Shown one piece after another: positions 9,340 through 17,054 of a stretch of DNA of 64,000 bases. A model generated the notes under the pieces. The model searched no databases and was not told the DNA's origin. It saw nothing but the letters and a program-made list of their open reading frames with translations. Every line of letters begins with the position of its first letter. Position 1 is the stretch's first letter. Position numbers and translations under genes: made by a program. Origin of the DNA: Bradyrhizobium diazoefficiens (GTDB taxonomy: Bacteria; Pseudomonadota; Alphaproteobacteria; Rhizobiales; Xanthobacteraceae); the NCBI RefSeq assembly GCF_018129965.1, contig NZ_JAFCKW010000001.1, positions 806,001 to 870,000 on the forward strand, given 5' to 3'.

Positions 9340-9825
9340 TCAACCTTGCGGCTGGTCGGTCGGCGGAGGGGTCGGACGCGTCTTGTGCTGGGCCATGAAC
9401 TGGTCGAACTCTTCCTTGTCCTTGGCGTGGCGCAGACGGTCGAGGAAATTCCTGAACTCGATCTGCTCCTCCTCGAGCCGCTGCAGCGTTTCGGTGCGGT
9501 ACTCGTCGAAGGCGCGGTTGCCGCTCGAGGGCGGTCCGAAGCCGAGGCCGAAACCGCGGCGCTCCATGCGGCCGCGCATGCGGTCCATCTTATACTGCAT
9601 TCGCTCCATCTTGTTCTGCCAGCGATCCTGATTGCTCCAGCACGACATTCTTCTGCTCCCGAGTGTGAAAAAGAGAAGGGCAAGTCCGATCGGCCACCAG
9701 ATGATGAAGCCGAGGATGGTCACGGCGATCCAGCCGGGATGCCAAGGCGTCTCGAGCATCCGGGGGCGCTCGTAGTGTTGTTCCGAAGGACCGCGCCATC
9801 GATTGACATCAGCGGTGTAGGCCAT
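9340..9825 (-). CDS. DUF2852 family membrane protein
   Basis: A 161-residue protein of the alphaproteobacterial DUF2852 family, function unknown. The start at 9825 (MAYTADVNRWRGP) has GGAG six bases upstream; two further ATGs just upstream are alternatives. A single hydrophobic helix (about 30-60, WHPGWIAVTILGFIIWWPIG) is followed by a highly charged amphipathic region rich in Met, Arg and Glu (about 70-140). The promoter region contains a perfect 8-bp inverted repeat that matches the palindrome overlapping the start of the neighbouring TetR gene, so it is probably repressed by that TetR protein. Confidence 0.8.
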   Translation of the reverse strand: MAYTADVNRWRGPSEQHYERPRMLETPWHPGWIAVTILGFIIWWPIGLALLFFTLGSRRMSCWSNQDRWQNKMERMQYKMDRMRGRMERRGFGLGFGPPSSGNRAFDEYRTETLQRLEEEQIEFRNFLDRLRHAKDKEEFDQFMAQHKTRPTPPPTDQPQG

Positions 9826-9859
9826 TGCCATCTCCATCACGGCATCAGCGCCGTTGTGA

Positions 9860-9878
9860 ATGTAAATAACATTTACAT
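9860..9878. promoter_or_regulatory. Palindromic operator upstream of the DUF2852 gene
   Basis: ATGTAAATAACATTTACAT is an inverted repeat with perfect 8-bp arms and a 3-bp spacer, about 35-53 bp upstream of the chosen DUF2852 start. A related palindrome of the same spacing overlaps the start codon of the tetR-like gene, so both are probably bound by that repressor. Confidence 0.7.
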
Positions 9879-9945
9879 AGCTAAACTGTCCCTCGATTTT
9901 GTCAAGCTGGCCGCCTGGCAGTGCGGGCCAATTATTTGCGCAATT

Positions 9946-10668
9946 TTATTTCGGCTTGCCCCAGGGACCGCCCGGCGGCACGCCGGAACCGGAGGACGCC
10001 TCCGGTGGCACCGGCGGCGGCTGGCGCCGGTCAGTCGGGAAACCGAGGCCGCGCAGATAGATCAGCACCTCGGCCTCCAGTAGTTCGTCCGGTGACATTG
10101 GCAGTTTTCGCCGCGCGGCGTCGCCGCGGGAAAACAGCGAGGCGACGCCATGCGCCATCGACCAGATGTGCAGCGCCATCATCATCGCCGGCGGCCGCGG
10201 CGTGCCGGGCGGCGCCAGCGCCGCAAGCCGCTCGGCAGCGGCGCGAATGATGTTGAAAGCCCGTTCGCTGGCGGCCTGAAGCGCCGGATTGGCATCGACC
10301 GGCAGGCCGGATTCGAACATGGCGTTGTAGAAGGCCGGCTCGTTGCGGGCGAAGGCGAGGTAGGCCCGGCCGACCCGCTCGAACGCGGTGACGGTGTCGG
10401 GCCGGCCATCGTCCCAGGCCGCGGTCAGCCGTGCTTCGAACTGCTCGAAACCACGCTGAGCAATCGAGGACAGCAGTTCCTCGCGGTCGCGGAAATGCCG
10501 GTACGGCGCCGCGGCGCTGACGCCGGCCATGCGGGCGGCATCGGCAAAGGTGAAGCCGGCCGCCCCCTTCTCGGCGATCAGCCCGAGGGCAGCCTGCAAC
10601 AGGGCTTCCTTCAAATTGCCGTGGTGATAGCCGCGCTCCGCGCGTCGCTCTTCCTTGCGCCAGCTCAT
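9946..10668 (-). CDS. TetR/AcrR family transcriptional regulator
   Basis: A 240-residue TetR repressor. The N-terminal helix-turn-helix is at about 18-66 (GNLKEALLQAALGLIAEKG, then FTFADAARMAGVSAAAPYRHF), and the ligand-binding domain follows with TetR_C-like 'AYLAFARNEPAFYNAMFES'. The C-terminus is a low-complexity Pro/Gly tail. It lies upstream of the DUF2852 gene in the same direction with a 120-bp gap. A 27-bp palindrome overlaps its own start codon, which points to autorepression. The inducer is unknown. Confidence 0.88.
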   Translation of the reverse strand: MSWRKEERRAERGYHHGNLKEALLQAALGLIAEKGAAGFTFADAARMAGVSAAAPYRHFRDREELLSSIAQRGFEQFEARLTAAWDDGRPDTVTAFERVGRAYLAFARNEPAFYNAMFESGLPVDANPALQAASERAFNIIRAAAERLAALAPPGTPRPPAMMMALHIWSMAHGVASLFSRGDAARRKLPMSPDELLEAEVLIYLRGLGFPTDRRQPPPVPPEASSGSGVPPGGPWGKPK

Positions 10669-10689
10669 GTGAACGGCTTTTACATGAGC
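10663..10689. promoter_or_regulatory. Palindromic operator overlapping the tetR start codon
   Basis: Outer arms GCTCATGT and ACATGAGC form an imperfect 27-bp palindrome; its core ATGTGAACGGCTTTTACAT has the same 19-bp geometry as the operator at 9860-9878. It covers the ATG of the TetR gene (10666-10668), as expected for autoregulation. Confidence 0.65.
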
Positions 10690-10753
10690 CGGCGCTTCAG
10701 GTCACTAGCGGGCCGGACTTGATTGCCCGGTATTTCACCGCAGCCTCAAGTGG

Positions 10754-11119
10754 CTAGCGGCCCGGAATCGCCAGCACCGGCATGATTTCAACGGACTCAC
10801 CCGGGAAAATCGCGAAATGCGGATGGTTTTCGAACAGTTTTGCGGCGGCTTCCTGCGAGGCTGCGCGAACCACGGTGAAGCCGGTCAGGGCATTGCTGAC
10901 CTCGGTGATGCCGTTGGCATCGATCCGGCGGGTCTTGCCGAGCGGGCCGCCCAACTCGACGATGACGGCTTTGTGCTTTTCGACCCAGCCATGCCAGGCG
11001 GCCATGCCTTCCTGCTCCCTGGCCTTGCGCTCGGCCTCGGGCATCGCCTGCCAGGCCGCCATTTTCGGACCGGTCATGCTGCCGAGATAGACGGCGAGGA
11101 AATTGTGCTCAGTGCTCAT
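10754..11119 (-). CDS. YCII-related domain protein
   Basis: A 121-residue protein of the YciI/YCII alpha-beta fold, an apparently small enzymatic or ligand-binding fold found in many actinobacteria and alphaproteobacteria. It begins MSTEHNFLAVYLGSMTGPKMAAWQ and has the family ending FAIFPGESVEIMPVL. It shares its direction with the next YCII gene upstream (11181-11585), 61 bp away, so the two may be co-transcribed. No catalytic assignment can be made. Confidence 0.8.
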   Translation of the reverse strand: MSTEHNFLAVYLGSMTGPKMAAWQAMPEAERKAREQEGMAAWHGWVEKHKAVIVELGGPLGKTRRIDANGITEVSNALTGFTVVRAASQEAAAKLFENHPHFAIFPGESVEIMPVLAIPGR

Positions 11120-11180
11120 CGGTTTTCTCCCTTGATTGACGGTTGACGACAGCCGCGCAGGTGTGTCGCGGCTGCTTCGG

Positions 11181-11585
11181 CTACTTTCTCAGGTCGGCGA
11201 AACCGGCTGCGATTGCCTGCACTTCGGGCGAAAAGTCGGCCATTTCCTGCACCTGCCGGATCTCGATCAGTTCGCTGGCGGAGGCCGGGCATTTCCTTGC
11301 CCAGGCGATCGCCTCTTGGCGGGAGGCAACCTCGATCATCCAGTAGCCGCCCAGCACTTCCCTGGCCTCGGCGAAGGGGCCGTCGGTCACAACCGGCTTT
11401 CCGGTCGCAAACGACACGCGCGCGCCCATCGACGGCGGGTGCAACCCTTCGAGGGTGATCAGGATCCCGGCATCCTGCAGCAGCTGATTGTAGTGCATCA
11501 TGGCGGCCACCCGGTCAGGATCGAGTTGGACATCCGGCGGAGCGGTTTCGTAACCTAGCGGAATCATCAGCATCATGAAACGCAT
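11181..11585 (-). CDS. YCII/DGPF-domain protein
   Basis: A 134-residue protein starting at the ATG at 11585 (MRFMMLMIPLGYETAPPD) behind AGAGGATC; a longer open frame reaches 11696 without a ribosome site. The DGPF signature appears as VTDGPFAEAREVLGGYW. Proteins of this type are often encoded beside ECF42 sigma factors; one such pair lies 3.8 kb away (14101-15767). It pairs with the YCII gene at 10754-11119. Confidence 0.85.
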   Translation of the reverse strand: MRFMMLMIPLGYETAPPDVQLDPDRVAAMMHYNQLLQDAGILITLEGLHPPSMGARVSFATGKPVVTDGPFAEAREVLGGYWMIEVASRQEAIAWARKCPASASELIEIRQVQEMADFSPEVQAIAAGFADLRK

Positions 11586-11784
11586 GGAGAGATCCTCTTG
11601 CTCGGTCATTCCGGGGGCTGAGGCGCAGGACCGGAATGGCGGCGGTGCCCCTGTAAGACGAGCGACCTGATCCCGAACCGACATCGGCTCGCGCATATTT
11701 TGGGGATCTCTGTCCGCAAAATCGCAGTAAAAGGCGCTGGTCGCTCATGCGGCTTCCATTTCCGACAGAAGGACAGATCCGCCC

Positions 11785-12573
11785 ATGCCCCCTGCCCCGC
11801 AAAAAGTCGCTCTCGTCACCGGAGCCGCGCGCGGCATCGGGCTTTCGACGGCGAAGAAATTTCTCGCTGAGGGCTGGCGTGTGGCGCTGCTGGACATCGA
11901 GGGCGAGCTGCTCGCCGGTGCCGTGGCCGAAATCGACCGGGGCGAGGCGACCTTGGCGCTAACCTGCGACGTCTCGGATGCGGCCGCCGTCGATGACGCG
12001 ATGGCAACAGTCGAGCAGACATTCGGCCGGCTTGATGCGCTCGTCAACAACGCCGGCATTGCCGTGTTTGCGCCGCTGATGGACACCTCGGAGGCCGACT
12101 GGCGCCGCGTGCTCGATGTCAATCTCACCGGCCCGTTTCTCTGCACCAAGGCGGCTGTACCGCTGATGCGTGATGGCCATGGCGGCGCCATCGTCAACAT
12201 CACCTCGATCTCGGCGGTGCGTGCCTCGACGCTGCGCTCGGCCTACGGCACCAGCAAGGCGGGTCTCGCGCATCTGACCAAGCAGCTCGCGGTCGAACTC
12301 GCCTCGCTCAACATCCGCGTCAACGCGGTGGCGCCGGGACCGGTCGACACCGCAATGGCAAAGCAGGTGCACACGAGGGAGATCCGCGCCGACTATCACG
12401 ACGCGATTCCGCTCAATCGCTACGGCCTGGAGGAGGAACTCGCCGAAGCGATCTATTTCCTGTGCTCGGGACGTGCGAGCTACATCACCGGCCAGATTTT
12501 GGCCGTCGATGGCGGGTTCGATGCGGCCGGCATCGGCCTGCCAACGCTGCGCGGCGAACGGCGCAACGGTTAG
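11785..12573 (+). CDS. Short-chain dehydrogenase/reductase (SDR)
   Basis: A 262-residue NAD(P)-dependent oxidoreductase of the classical SDR family. The cofactor motif TGAARGIG is at about 13-20, the NNAG motif follows, and the catalytic Ser-Tyr-Lys set is visible (ITSISAVRAS and YGTSKAG). The C-terminus YITGQILAVDGGFDAAGIG is typical of FabG-like members. The substrate is unknown. The start ATG at 11785 follows a GGAC-type site. It is transcribed with the small secreted protein 29 bp downstream. Confidence 0.85.
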   Translation: MPPAPQKVALVTGAARGIGLSTAKKFLAEGWRVALLDIEGELLAGAVAEIDRGEATLALTCDVSDAAAVDDAMATVEQTFGRLDALVNNAGIAVFAPLMDTSEADWRRVLDVNLTGPFLCTKAAVPLMRDGHGGAIVNITSISAVRASTLRSAYGTSKAGLAHLTKQLAVELASLNIRVNAVAPGPVDTAMAKQVHTREIRADYHDAIPLNRYGLEEELAEAIYFLCSGRASYITGQILAVDGGFDAAGIGLPTLRGERRNG

Positions 12574-12602
12574 ACACGGCATTGTAGATTCGCGGAGACT
12601 TC

Positions 12603-13040
12603 ATGCGGCGCGTCACCTTCCTCGGAGTCCTGATGCTCGCAGCCGCACTCGTCACCGCTGCGCCCGCGCCGGCCGACATCCGCATCATTCAGTCGCCGGG
12701 CGGGCAGGTCGGGCCGTTCCTCGATCTGTTCGAGAAAGTGCGCGAGAGCGGCGAGCGCGTGGTGATCGACGGACCTTGCCTGTCCGCCTGCACCCTGGTG
12801 CTCAGCGTCGTGCCGGGCGAGCGCATCTGCGTGACGAAACGCGCCGTGCTTGGCTTCCATGCGGCCCGTTCGGTCGACCGGCGCGGACGCTTCTACGCCG
12901 AGCCGGAGGCATCCGACGCCGTACTGCAGGCCTATCCCGGCCCGGTGCGCGACTGGATCAGCCGCCGCGGTGGCCTCTCGTCGCGATTGCTTCTGCTGAA
13001 GGGGCGCGAGCTCACCGCGATCTATCCGCGCTGTCGCTGA
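12603..13040 (+). CDS. Secreted protein of the ClpP-like periplasmic family
   Basis: A 145-residue protein with a signal peptide (MRRVTFLGVLMLAAALVTAAPAPA, probable cleavage near residue 24). The core IRIIQSPGGQVGPFLDLFEKV, SGERVVIDGPCLSACTLVLS and LGFHAAR resembles the COG3904-type periplasmic proteins related to the ClpP/crotonase fold, with the Gly-Pro-Cys-x-Ser-Ala-Cys segment where a catalytic Ser would lie. A disulfide between the two cysteines is possible. Enzyme activity is unproven. It follows the SDR gene closely in the same direction. Confidence 0.7.
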   Translation: MRRVTFLGVLMLAAALVTAAPAPADIRIIQSPGGQVGPFLDLFEKVRESGERVVIDGPCLSACTLVLSVVPGERICVTKRAVLGFHAARSVDRRGRFYAEPEASDAVLQAYPGPVRDWISRRGGLSSRLLLLKGRELTAIYPRCR

Positions 13041-13108
13041 GAATTAGGCGGTGAGTTCGGACGCGGCACGCGCCGGCGAGAATCCACCGAGCGCCTGCTC
13101 GTCAATGC

Positions 13109-13201
13109 TTAGTAGAGCCTCTGGATCATCTGCGCCAATTCAATGCTCGCACAGATGAGCATGCCCCATAGTGCAAAATTGATCTGCAGCGCTGCTGCCA
13201 T
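13109..13201 (-). CDS. Predicted 30-aa hydrophobic peptide
   Basis: A short minus-strand frame, MAAALQINFALWGMLICASI then ELAQMIQRLY, begins at the ATG at 13201 and ends at TAA 13109. It is preceded by GAGGGGGGAGCG, one of the strongest ribosome sites in the window, only three to four bases upstream of the ATG. The peptide forms one potential membrane helix (about 5-22). I do not recognise it. The rest of the 350-bp gap from 13041 to 13392 is AT-richer and shows no other gene. Confidence 0.5.
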   Translation of the reverse strand: MAAALQINFALWGMLICASIELAQMIQRLY

Positions 13202-13392
13202 CGCTCCCCCCTCTTCCAACTTACGCCCAACCGCGTTTGTCGATTTTATGAAGAATTTATTAGCGATTCTGACGGGGGTTCACAGCCTAATATTGCGCCA
13301 GTTGTTGTGCGCTGCGGTGTTTCCCAGATCGGGATTGAGCATTCTGCCATCCGTTTTATTTCCTTCGGCCGCTCCTCCGGCACGAGGTCTTG

Positions 13393-13929
13393 TTACTTCT
13401 CGATGAGCTTCTTCAGGCTGGCAAGGCCGGCCTCGAAGTCCTTGCCGATCATGCTGTCCATGTTGATGAACACCTGCATCAGCCTGGACATGAGCGGAGC
13501 CGGACCGAACATCGCCCATGTCACCACTGTGGTATCGCCTTGCGGCACAAAGGTGAACTCGGCGATGTTGTGGCACTCGAACGGCCGCTCGAAATCGAGC
13601 TTGATGCGCAGTCTCGACGGCGTGCTTGCCTCGAGGATCTCCATCTGGCCCGCGCCGACATTGTTGTTGCCATCCCAGGCATAGGTCGCGCCCTTGCCCT
13701 GCGCCGTTCCGCCGAAGCTGCGCTTCATCGCGGGATCGCGGGCCTCATAGGGCGACCAGCCGGTCCAGCGGTGGAAATCGGCGACCTGCGGAAAGATCGC
13801 ATCGGCCGGCGCCTTCATTGCGACAGAACGCTCGACCCGGAAGGTGTCGGGCTTGGTCAAGGCAAAGAGGAGCACGGCCGCGATCCCGACTGCGAGCACG
13901 ATGGCGATGATGGCAATGGTCTTCAGCAT
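13393..13929 (-). CDS. SRPBCC (START/Bet v1-like) family protein
   Basis: A 178-residue protein with one N-terminal membrane helix (MLKTIAIIAIVLAVGIAAVLL) and an SRPBCC ligand-binding domain (about 30-175). The recognisable pattern is 'VERSVAMKAPADAIFPQVADFHRWTGWSPYE' near the start and a C-terminal helix FEAGLASLKKLIEK. The fold binds hydrophobic ligands, but the ligand is unknown. It lies downstream of the ECF42 sigma factor, separated by a palindromic repeat; whether it is co-transcribed cannot be judged. Confidence 0.85.
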   Translation of the reverse strand: MLKTIAIIAIVLAVGIAAVLLFALTKPDTFRVERSVAMKAPADAIFPQVADFHRWTGWSPYEARDPAMKRSFGGTAQGKGATYAWDGNNNVGAGQMEILEASTPSRLRIKLDFERPFECHNIAEFTFVPQGDTTVVTWAMFGPAPLMSRLMQVFINMDSMIGKDFEAGLASLKKLIEK

Positions 13930-13997
13930 GATGGCTCCCTGGATGCAGGTCTAGGACGAATGGGAGAGGTCGAGGCCGACACGACTGAACGAAATTC

Positions 13998-14082
13998 GTC
14001 ATGGCCGGGCTTGTCCCGGCCATCCACGAAGTGAGCGGCGGAACAGGGAACGTGGATGCCCGGGACAAGCCCGGGCATGACG
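13998..14082. repeat. Intergenic palindromic (REP-like) element
   Basis: Arms of about 30 bp face each other across a 20-bp loop: GTCATGGCCGGGCTTGTCCC with CATCCACG on one side, and CGTGGAT with CGGGACAAGCCCGGGCATGAC on the other. The RNA would form a long hairpin. The consensus looks like a common Bradyrhizobium intergenic repeat. It lies between the sigma factor and the SRPBCC gene. Confidence 0.85.
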
Positions 14083-14100
14083 CTGGGGAAACAGCCTGCG

Positions 14101-15402
14101 CTATTGAGCCTTCGCGCCCTGCTTCGCATTTCCATTGCGATCTTTTGGCTCGCTGTCGCGGATCAACCGATCAATGTGCATGCGAATATGGGCAGCCTCC
14201 GCAGAGGTGTTGGCCAGCGCGATGGCGCGGTCGAAGGCGATGCGGGCGTCGTCGTTGCGGCCCATTTGCATCAGGAAGGCGCCGCGCACGCCGTAGAAAT
14301 GGAAGTAGTTCGCAAGCTTCGGCGCCAGCGGCTCGATCAAATCGAGGGCGGCCTGCGGCCCGCGCACCTTGGAGACCGCGACGGCGCGGTTGAGTGTCAC
14401 CACCGGCGAAGGCTGCACCATTTCGAGCGCGCCATAGAGCAGGTCGATCTGCACCCAGTCGGTCTCCGCCGGCGTCGCCGCGCGGGCATGCAGCGCCGCG
14501 ATCGCGGCCTGGATCTGATACGGGCCGCTGCGGCGATGTCGCATCGCCTTTTCGATCAGCGCCAAGCCCTCCGCGATCATGGTGCCGTTCCACAGCGAAC
14601 GGTCCTGGTCATCCAGCAGGATGAGCGCGCCGTCCTCGGCGAAGCGGGCCGCGCTGCGCGCATGCTGCAGCAGGATCAGCGCTGTCAGCCCCATGATCTC
14701 CGGCTCGCCCTGGAACAGCCGCAACAGCAGCCGCGCCAGCCGAAGCGCCTCCTCGCATAGCGGTTTTCGGAGCTCGGACGTGTCGCCGCTCGCCGAATAG
14801 CCCTCGTTGAAGATCAGGTAGATCATCGCACCGACGCCGGCGAGCCGCTCGGAGCGCTCGACCGGTCCCGGCGTCTCGAACGGCGTCCCGGCCTCCGCGA
14901 CCTTCGCCTTGGCGCGGGTGATGCGCTGCTCCATCGCGGCGTCCGAGACCAGGAAAGCGCGCGCGATCTGCTTCACCGTCAGGCCTGAAACGACGCGCAG
15001 CGCCAGCGCGATCTGCTGCGTCGCCGGCAATTGCGGATGACAGCAGATAAACATCAGCCGCAGAATGTCGTCGCGATAGTGCGAGCCGTCGAGCCGCTCG
15101 GCAAGCGCGCCCTCGGCGTCGTCGAGATCGGAGATGGCCTGGTCGTCGTCCGGCAGCGGGGCCTGCTTGCGGGCGCGGCGCACCTCGTCGATCGCGACGT
15201 TGCGGCCGACCATGATCAGCCAGGCCGCGGGATCGCGCGGCGGGCCGTTCTGCGGCCAGGTCTTGAGCGCGCGCAAGGACGCGTTCTGGAAGGCTTCTTC
15301 GGCGGTATCGAGATCGCGGAAATAACGAAGCAGCGCGCCCACCGCCTGGGGTCGCGCCGAGGTCAGCGCGGTCTCGATCCAGGCGGTATCGGCCTCGCTC
15401 AC
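14101..15402 (-). CDS. ECF sigma factor of the ECF42 type with C-terminal TPR-like extension
   Basis: A 433-residue extracytoplasmic-function sigma factor, about twice the size of ordinary ECF sigmas. Region 2 occupies about 20-90 (TAEEAFQNASLRALKTWP, then AWLIMVGRNVAIDEVRRAR), and region 4 about 120-175 (LALRVVSGLTVKQIARAFLVSDAAMEQRI). The remaining 250 residues form a helical SnoaL-less, TPR-like domain (DUF6596 type: IYLIFNEGYSASGD). It overlaps the upstream DGPF gene by 4 bp (ATGA), the hallmark ECF42-DGPF pair. No anti-sigma factor is seen; in ECF42 the C-terminal extension is thought to control activity. Confidence 0.9.
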   Translation of the reverse strand: MSEADTAWIETALTSARPQAVGALLRYFRDLDTAEEAFQNASLRALKTWPQNGPPRDPAAWLIMVGRNVAIDEVRRARKQAPLPDDDQAISDLDDAEGALAERLDGSHYRDDILRLMFICCHPQLPATQQIALALRVVSGLTVKQIARAFLVSDAAMEQRITRAKAKVAEAGTPFETPGPVERSERLAGVGAMIYLIFNEGYSASGDTSELRKPLCEEALRLARLLLRLFQGEPEIMGLTALILLQHARSAARFAEDGALILLDDQDRSLWNGTMIAEGLALIEKAMRHRRSGPYQIQAAIAALHARAATPAETDWVQIDLLYGALEMVQPSPVVTLNRAVAVSKVRGPQAALDLIEPLAPKLANYFHFYGVRGAFLMQMGRNDDARIAFDRAIALANTSAEAAHIRMHIDRLIRDSEPKDRNGNAKQGAKAQ

Positions 15403-15767
15403 GCCGACAATCCTCCCGGCCTGAACACGCCCACGGGACGCACCTCATAGGCACCGCCGGGATTGGCCGCACCAAGGTCGCGCGCCACGTCGAGCGCCTC
15501 GTCGAGATTCTTGCAGTCGACGATGTAGAAGCCGAGCAACTGTTCCTTGGTTTCGGCATAGGGGCCGTCGAGCACCAGCGGCGGGTCTTCCTTGCGCAGC
15601 GTCGCCGCCGCCGTGGTCGGCAGCAGCCGCGCCACCGGTCCGAGCCGGCCCTGACTCGTGAGCTTCGCCTGCACCACCGCGAGCTTCTTCATTACGGCCT
15701 CGTCCTGGTCCTTGCTCCAGGAGCCGACGAAGTCCTCATCATGATAGCAGAGGATCGCATAAAGCAT
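15399..15767 (-). CDS. DGPF/YCII-domain protein co-encoded with ECF42 sigma factor
   Basis: A 122-residue YCII-type protein (MLYAILCYHDEDFVGSWSKD) with the DGPF-family signature seen here as VLDGPYAETKEQLLGFY. The ATG at 15767 has AAGGGAC upstream. Its stop overlaps the start of the sigma factor gene by four bases, implying translational coupling. DGPF proteins are the usual targets and partners of ECF42 sigma factors, so it probably belongs to the same regulon. Its biochemical role is not known. Confidence 0.88.
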   Translation of the reverse strand: MLYAILCYHDEDFVGSWSKDQDEAVMKKLAVVQAKLTSQGRLGPVARLLPTTAAATLRKEDPPLVLDGPYAETKEQLLGFYIVDCKNLDEALDVARDLGAANPGGAYEVRPVGVFRPGGLSA

Positions 15768-15911
15768 GGGCAGTCCCTTCCCTGACCTCTTGTTTTGAAG
15801 ACGATCCAATATGCCCCGCCCCGACAGGACTGCGGAAAGAATTTGCGAGAAAAATCCGTCGGATCGTGCCAAGGAGGGTCACCAAAAGCGGAACCTGACG
15901 AGGCACTTCGA

Positions 15912-16877
15912 ATGACCGTGGGCACACTGGCCGTCCTGATCAACAGCACGCAGCAGAACTGGTCGCCGGAGCGCTGGAAGGCCCGTTTCGACGCGGTCTG
16001 CGGCGGCCGGCGCGTGGTGCTGCTGCCGGATGCCGGGCTTGATCCGGCCGAGGTGCACTATGCCGCGGTGTGGAAGCCGGTGCCGGGCGACCTCGGCGCC
16101 TTCCCCAATCTGCGGGCGATCTTCAACCTCGGCGCGGGCGTCGATGCCCTGATGGCGGACAAGAGCCTGCCCGATGTCCCGCTGGTGCGCGTCGCGGTGC
16201 CTGACCTGACCAACCGCATGACCGAATATGTCGTGCTGCATGTGCTGATGCACCATCGCCAGGAGCTCTATTTGCGCGACTCGCAGCGCGCCAGGCGCTG
16301 GGCGCCACAATATCAGTGGCCGGCCAGCGCCATCACGGTCGGCGTCATGGGTCTTGGCACGCTGGGCGCCGATGCCGCCGACGTGCTGCGGCGGCTCGGC
16401 TTCCGCGTCACCGGCTGGAGCCGCAGCCCGCGCAGCATCGAGGGCGTCGAGTGCTTCCACGGCACGGCCGGCATGGATGCGTTCCTGCGCACGACCGATA
16501 TCCTGGTCTCGCTTTTGCCGCTGACGCCGGATACGCACGGCATCCTCAACCGCGACGTTTTCACCAAGCTCAATCGCAAGAGCCCGCTGGGTGCGCCCGT
16601 GTTGATCAATGCCGGTCGCGGCGGACTGCAGAACGAGTCCGACATCCTCGCCTGCCTCGACGACGGCACGCTGGGCGCCGTCTCGCTCGACGTCTTCGTG
16701 CAGGAGCCGCAGCCGGCGGACAGCCGGTTCTGGACCCACCCGAAGGTGGTGCTGACGCCGCACAACGCGGCGGACACGGATGCGGATGCGATCTCGGCCT
16801 ATGTCGCCGCGCAGATCGCGAGATTCGAGGCGGGCGGAAAGCTGGAGAACGTGGTGGACCGGGTCAGGGGGTATTAG
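15912..16877 (+). CDS. ghrA: Glyoxylate/hydroxypyruvate reductase A
   Basis: A 321-residue D-isomer-specific 2-hydroxyacid dehydrogenase expected to reduce glyoxylate or hydroxypyruvate with NAD(P)H. The start is the ATG at 15912 (MTVGTLAVLINSTQQNW) with GAGG eight bases upstream. The nucleotide-binding motif is GVMGLGTLG, the substrate-binding Arg lies in 'INAGRGGLQNE', and the catalytic His in 'VVLTPHNAAD'. The short N-terminal part (WSPERWKARFDA) and overall size fit the GhrA subfamily rather than PGDH. It is a single gene. Confidence 0.88.
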   Translation: MTVGTLAVLINSTQQNWSPERWKARFDAVCGGRRVVLLPDAGLDPAEVHYAAVWKPVPGDLGAFPNLRAIFNLGAGVDALMADKSLPDVPLVRVAVPDLTNRMTEYVVLHVLMHHRQELYLRDSQRARRWAPQYQWPASAITVGVMGLGTLGADAADVLRRLGFRVTGWSRSPRSIEGVECFHGTAGMDAFLRTTDILVSLLPLTPDTHGILNRDVFTKLNRKSPLGAPVLINAGRGGLQNESDILACLDDGTLGAVSLDVFVQEPQPADSRFWTHPKVVLTPHNAADTDADAISAYVAAQIARFEAGGKLENVVDRVRGY

Positions 16878-16918
16878 GCGCCTGCCTGGAAGAGGCACGC
16901 CCCCGCCTCATACTCACT

Positions 16919-17054
16919 GTCGTCCTCGCGAACGCGGGGACCCATACCGCGTGATTTATCGTTGGGACGCTAGCAGTACCAAACGGCTAGTCTTCGCCAA
17001 ACTTCTCCCTGTGGCTATGGGTCCCGGATCTGCGCTTCGCTTGTCCGGGACGAC
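16919..17054. repeat. Intergenic palindromic element, family 2 copy a
   Basis: A 136-bp element bounded by GTCGTC and GACGAC, with terminal blocks reading 'GCGAACGCGGGGACCCAT' and 'ATGGGTCCCGGATCTGCGC', the latter followed by TTCGCTTGTCCGGGACGAC. A second copy lies at 61224-61356 in the opposite orientation. Its right part (17015-17054) overlaps the end of the downstream tetR-like gene and encodes that protein's last dozen residues. Confidence 0.85.
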
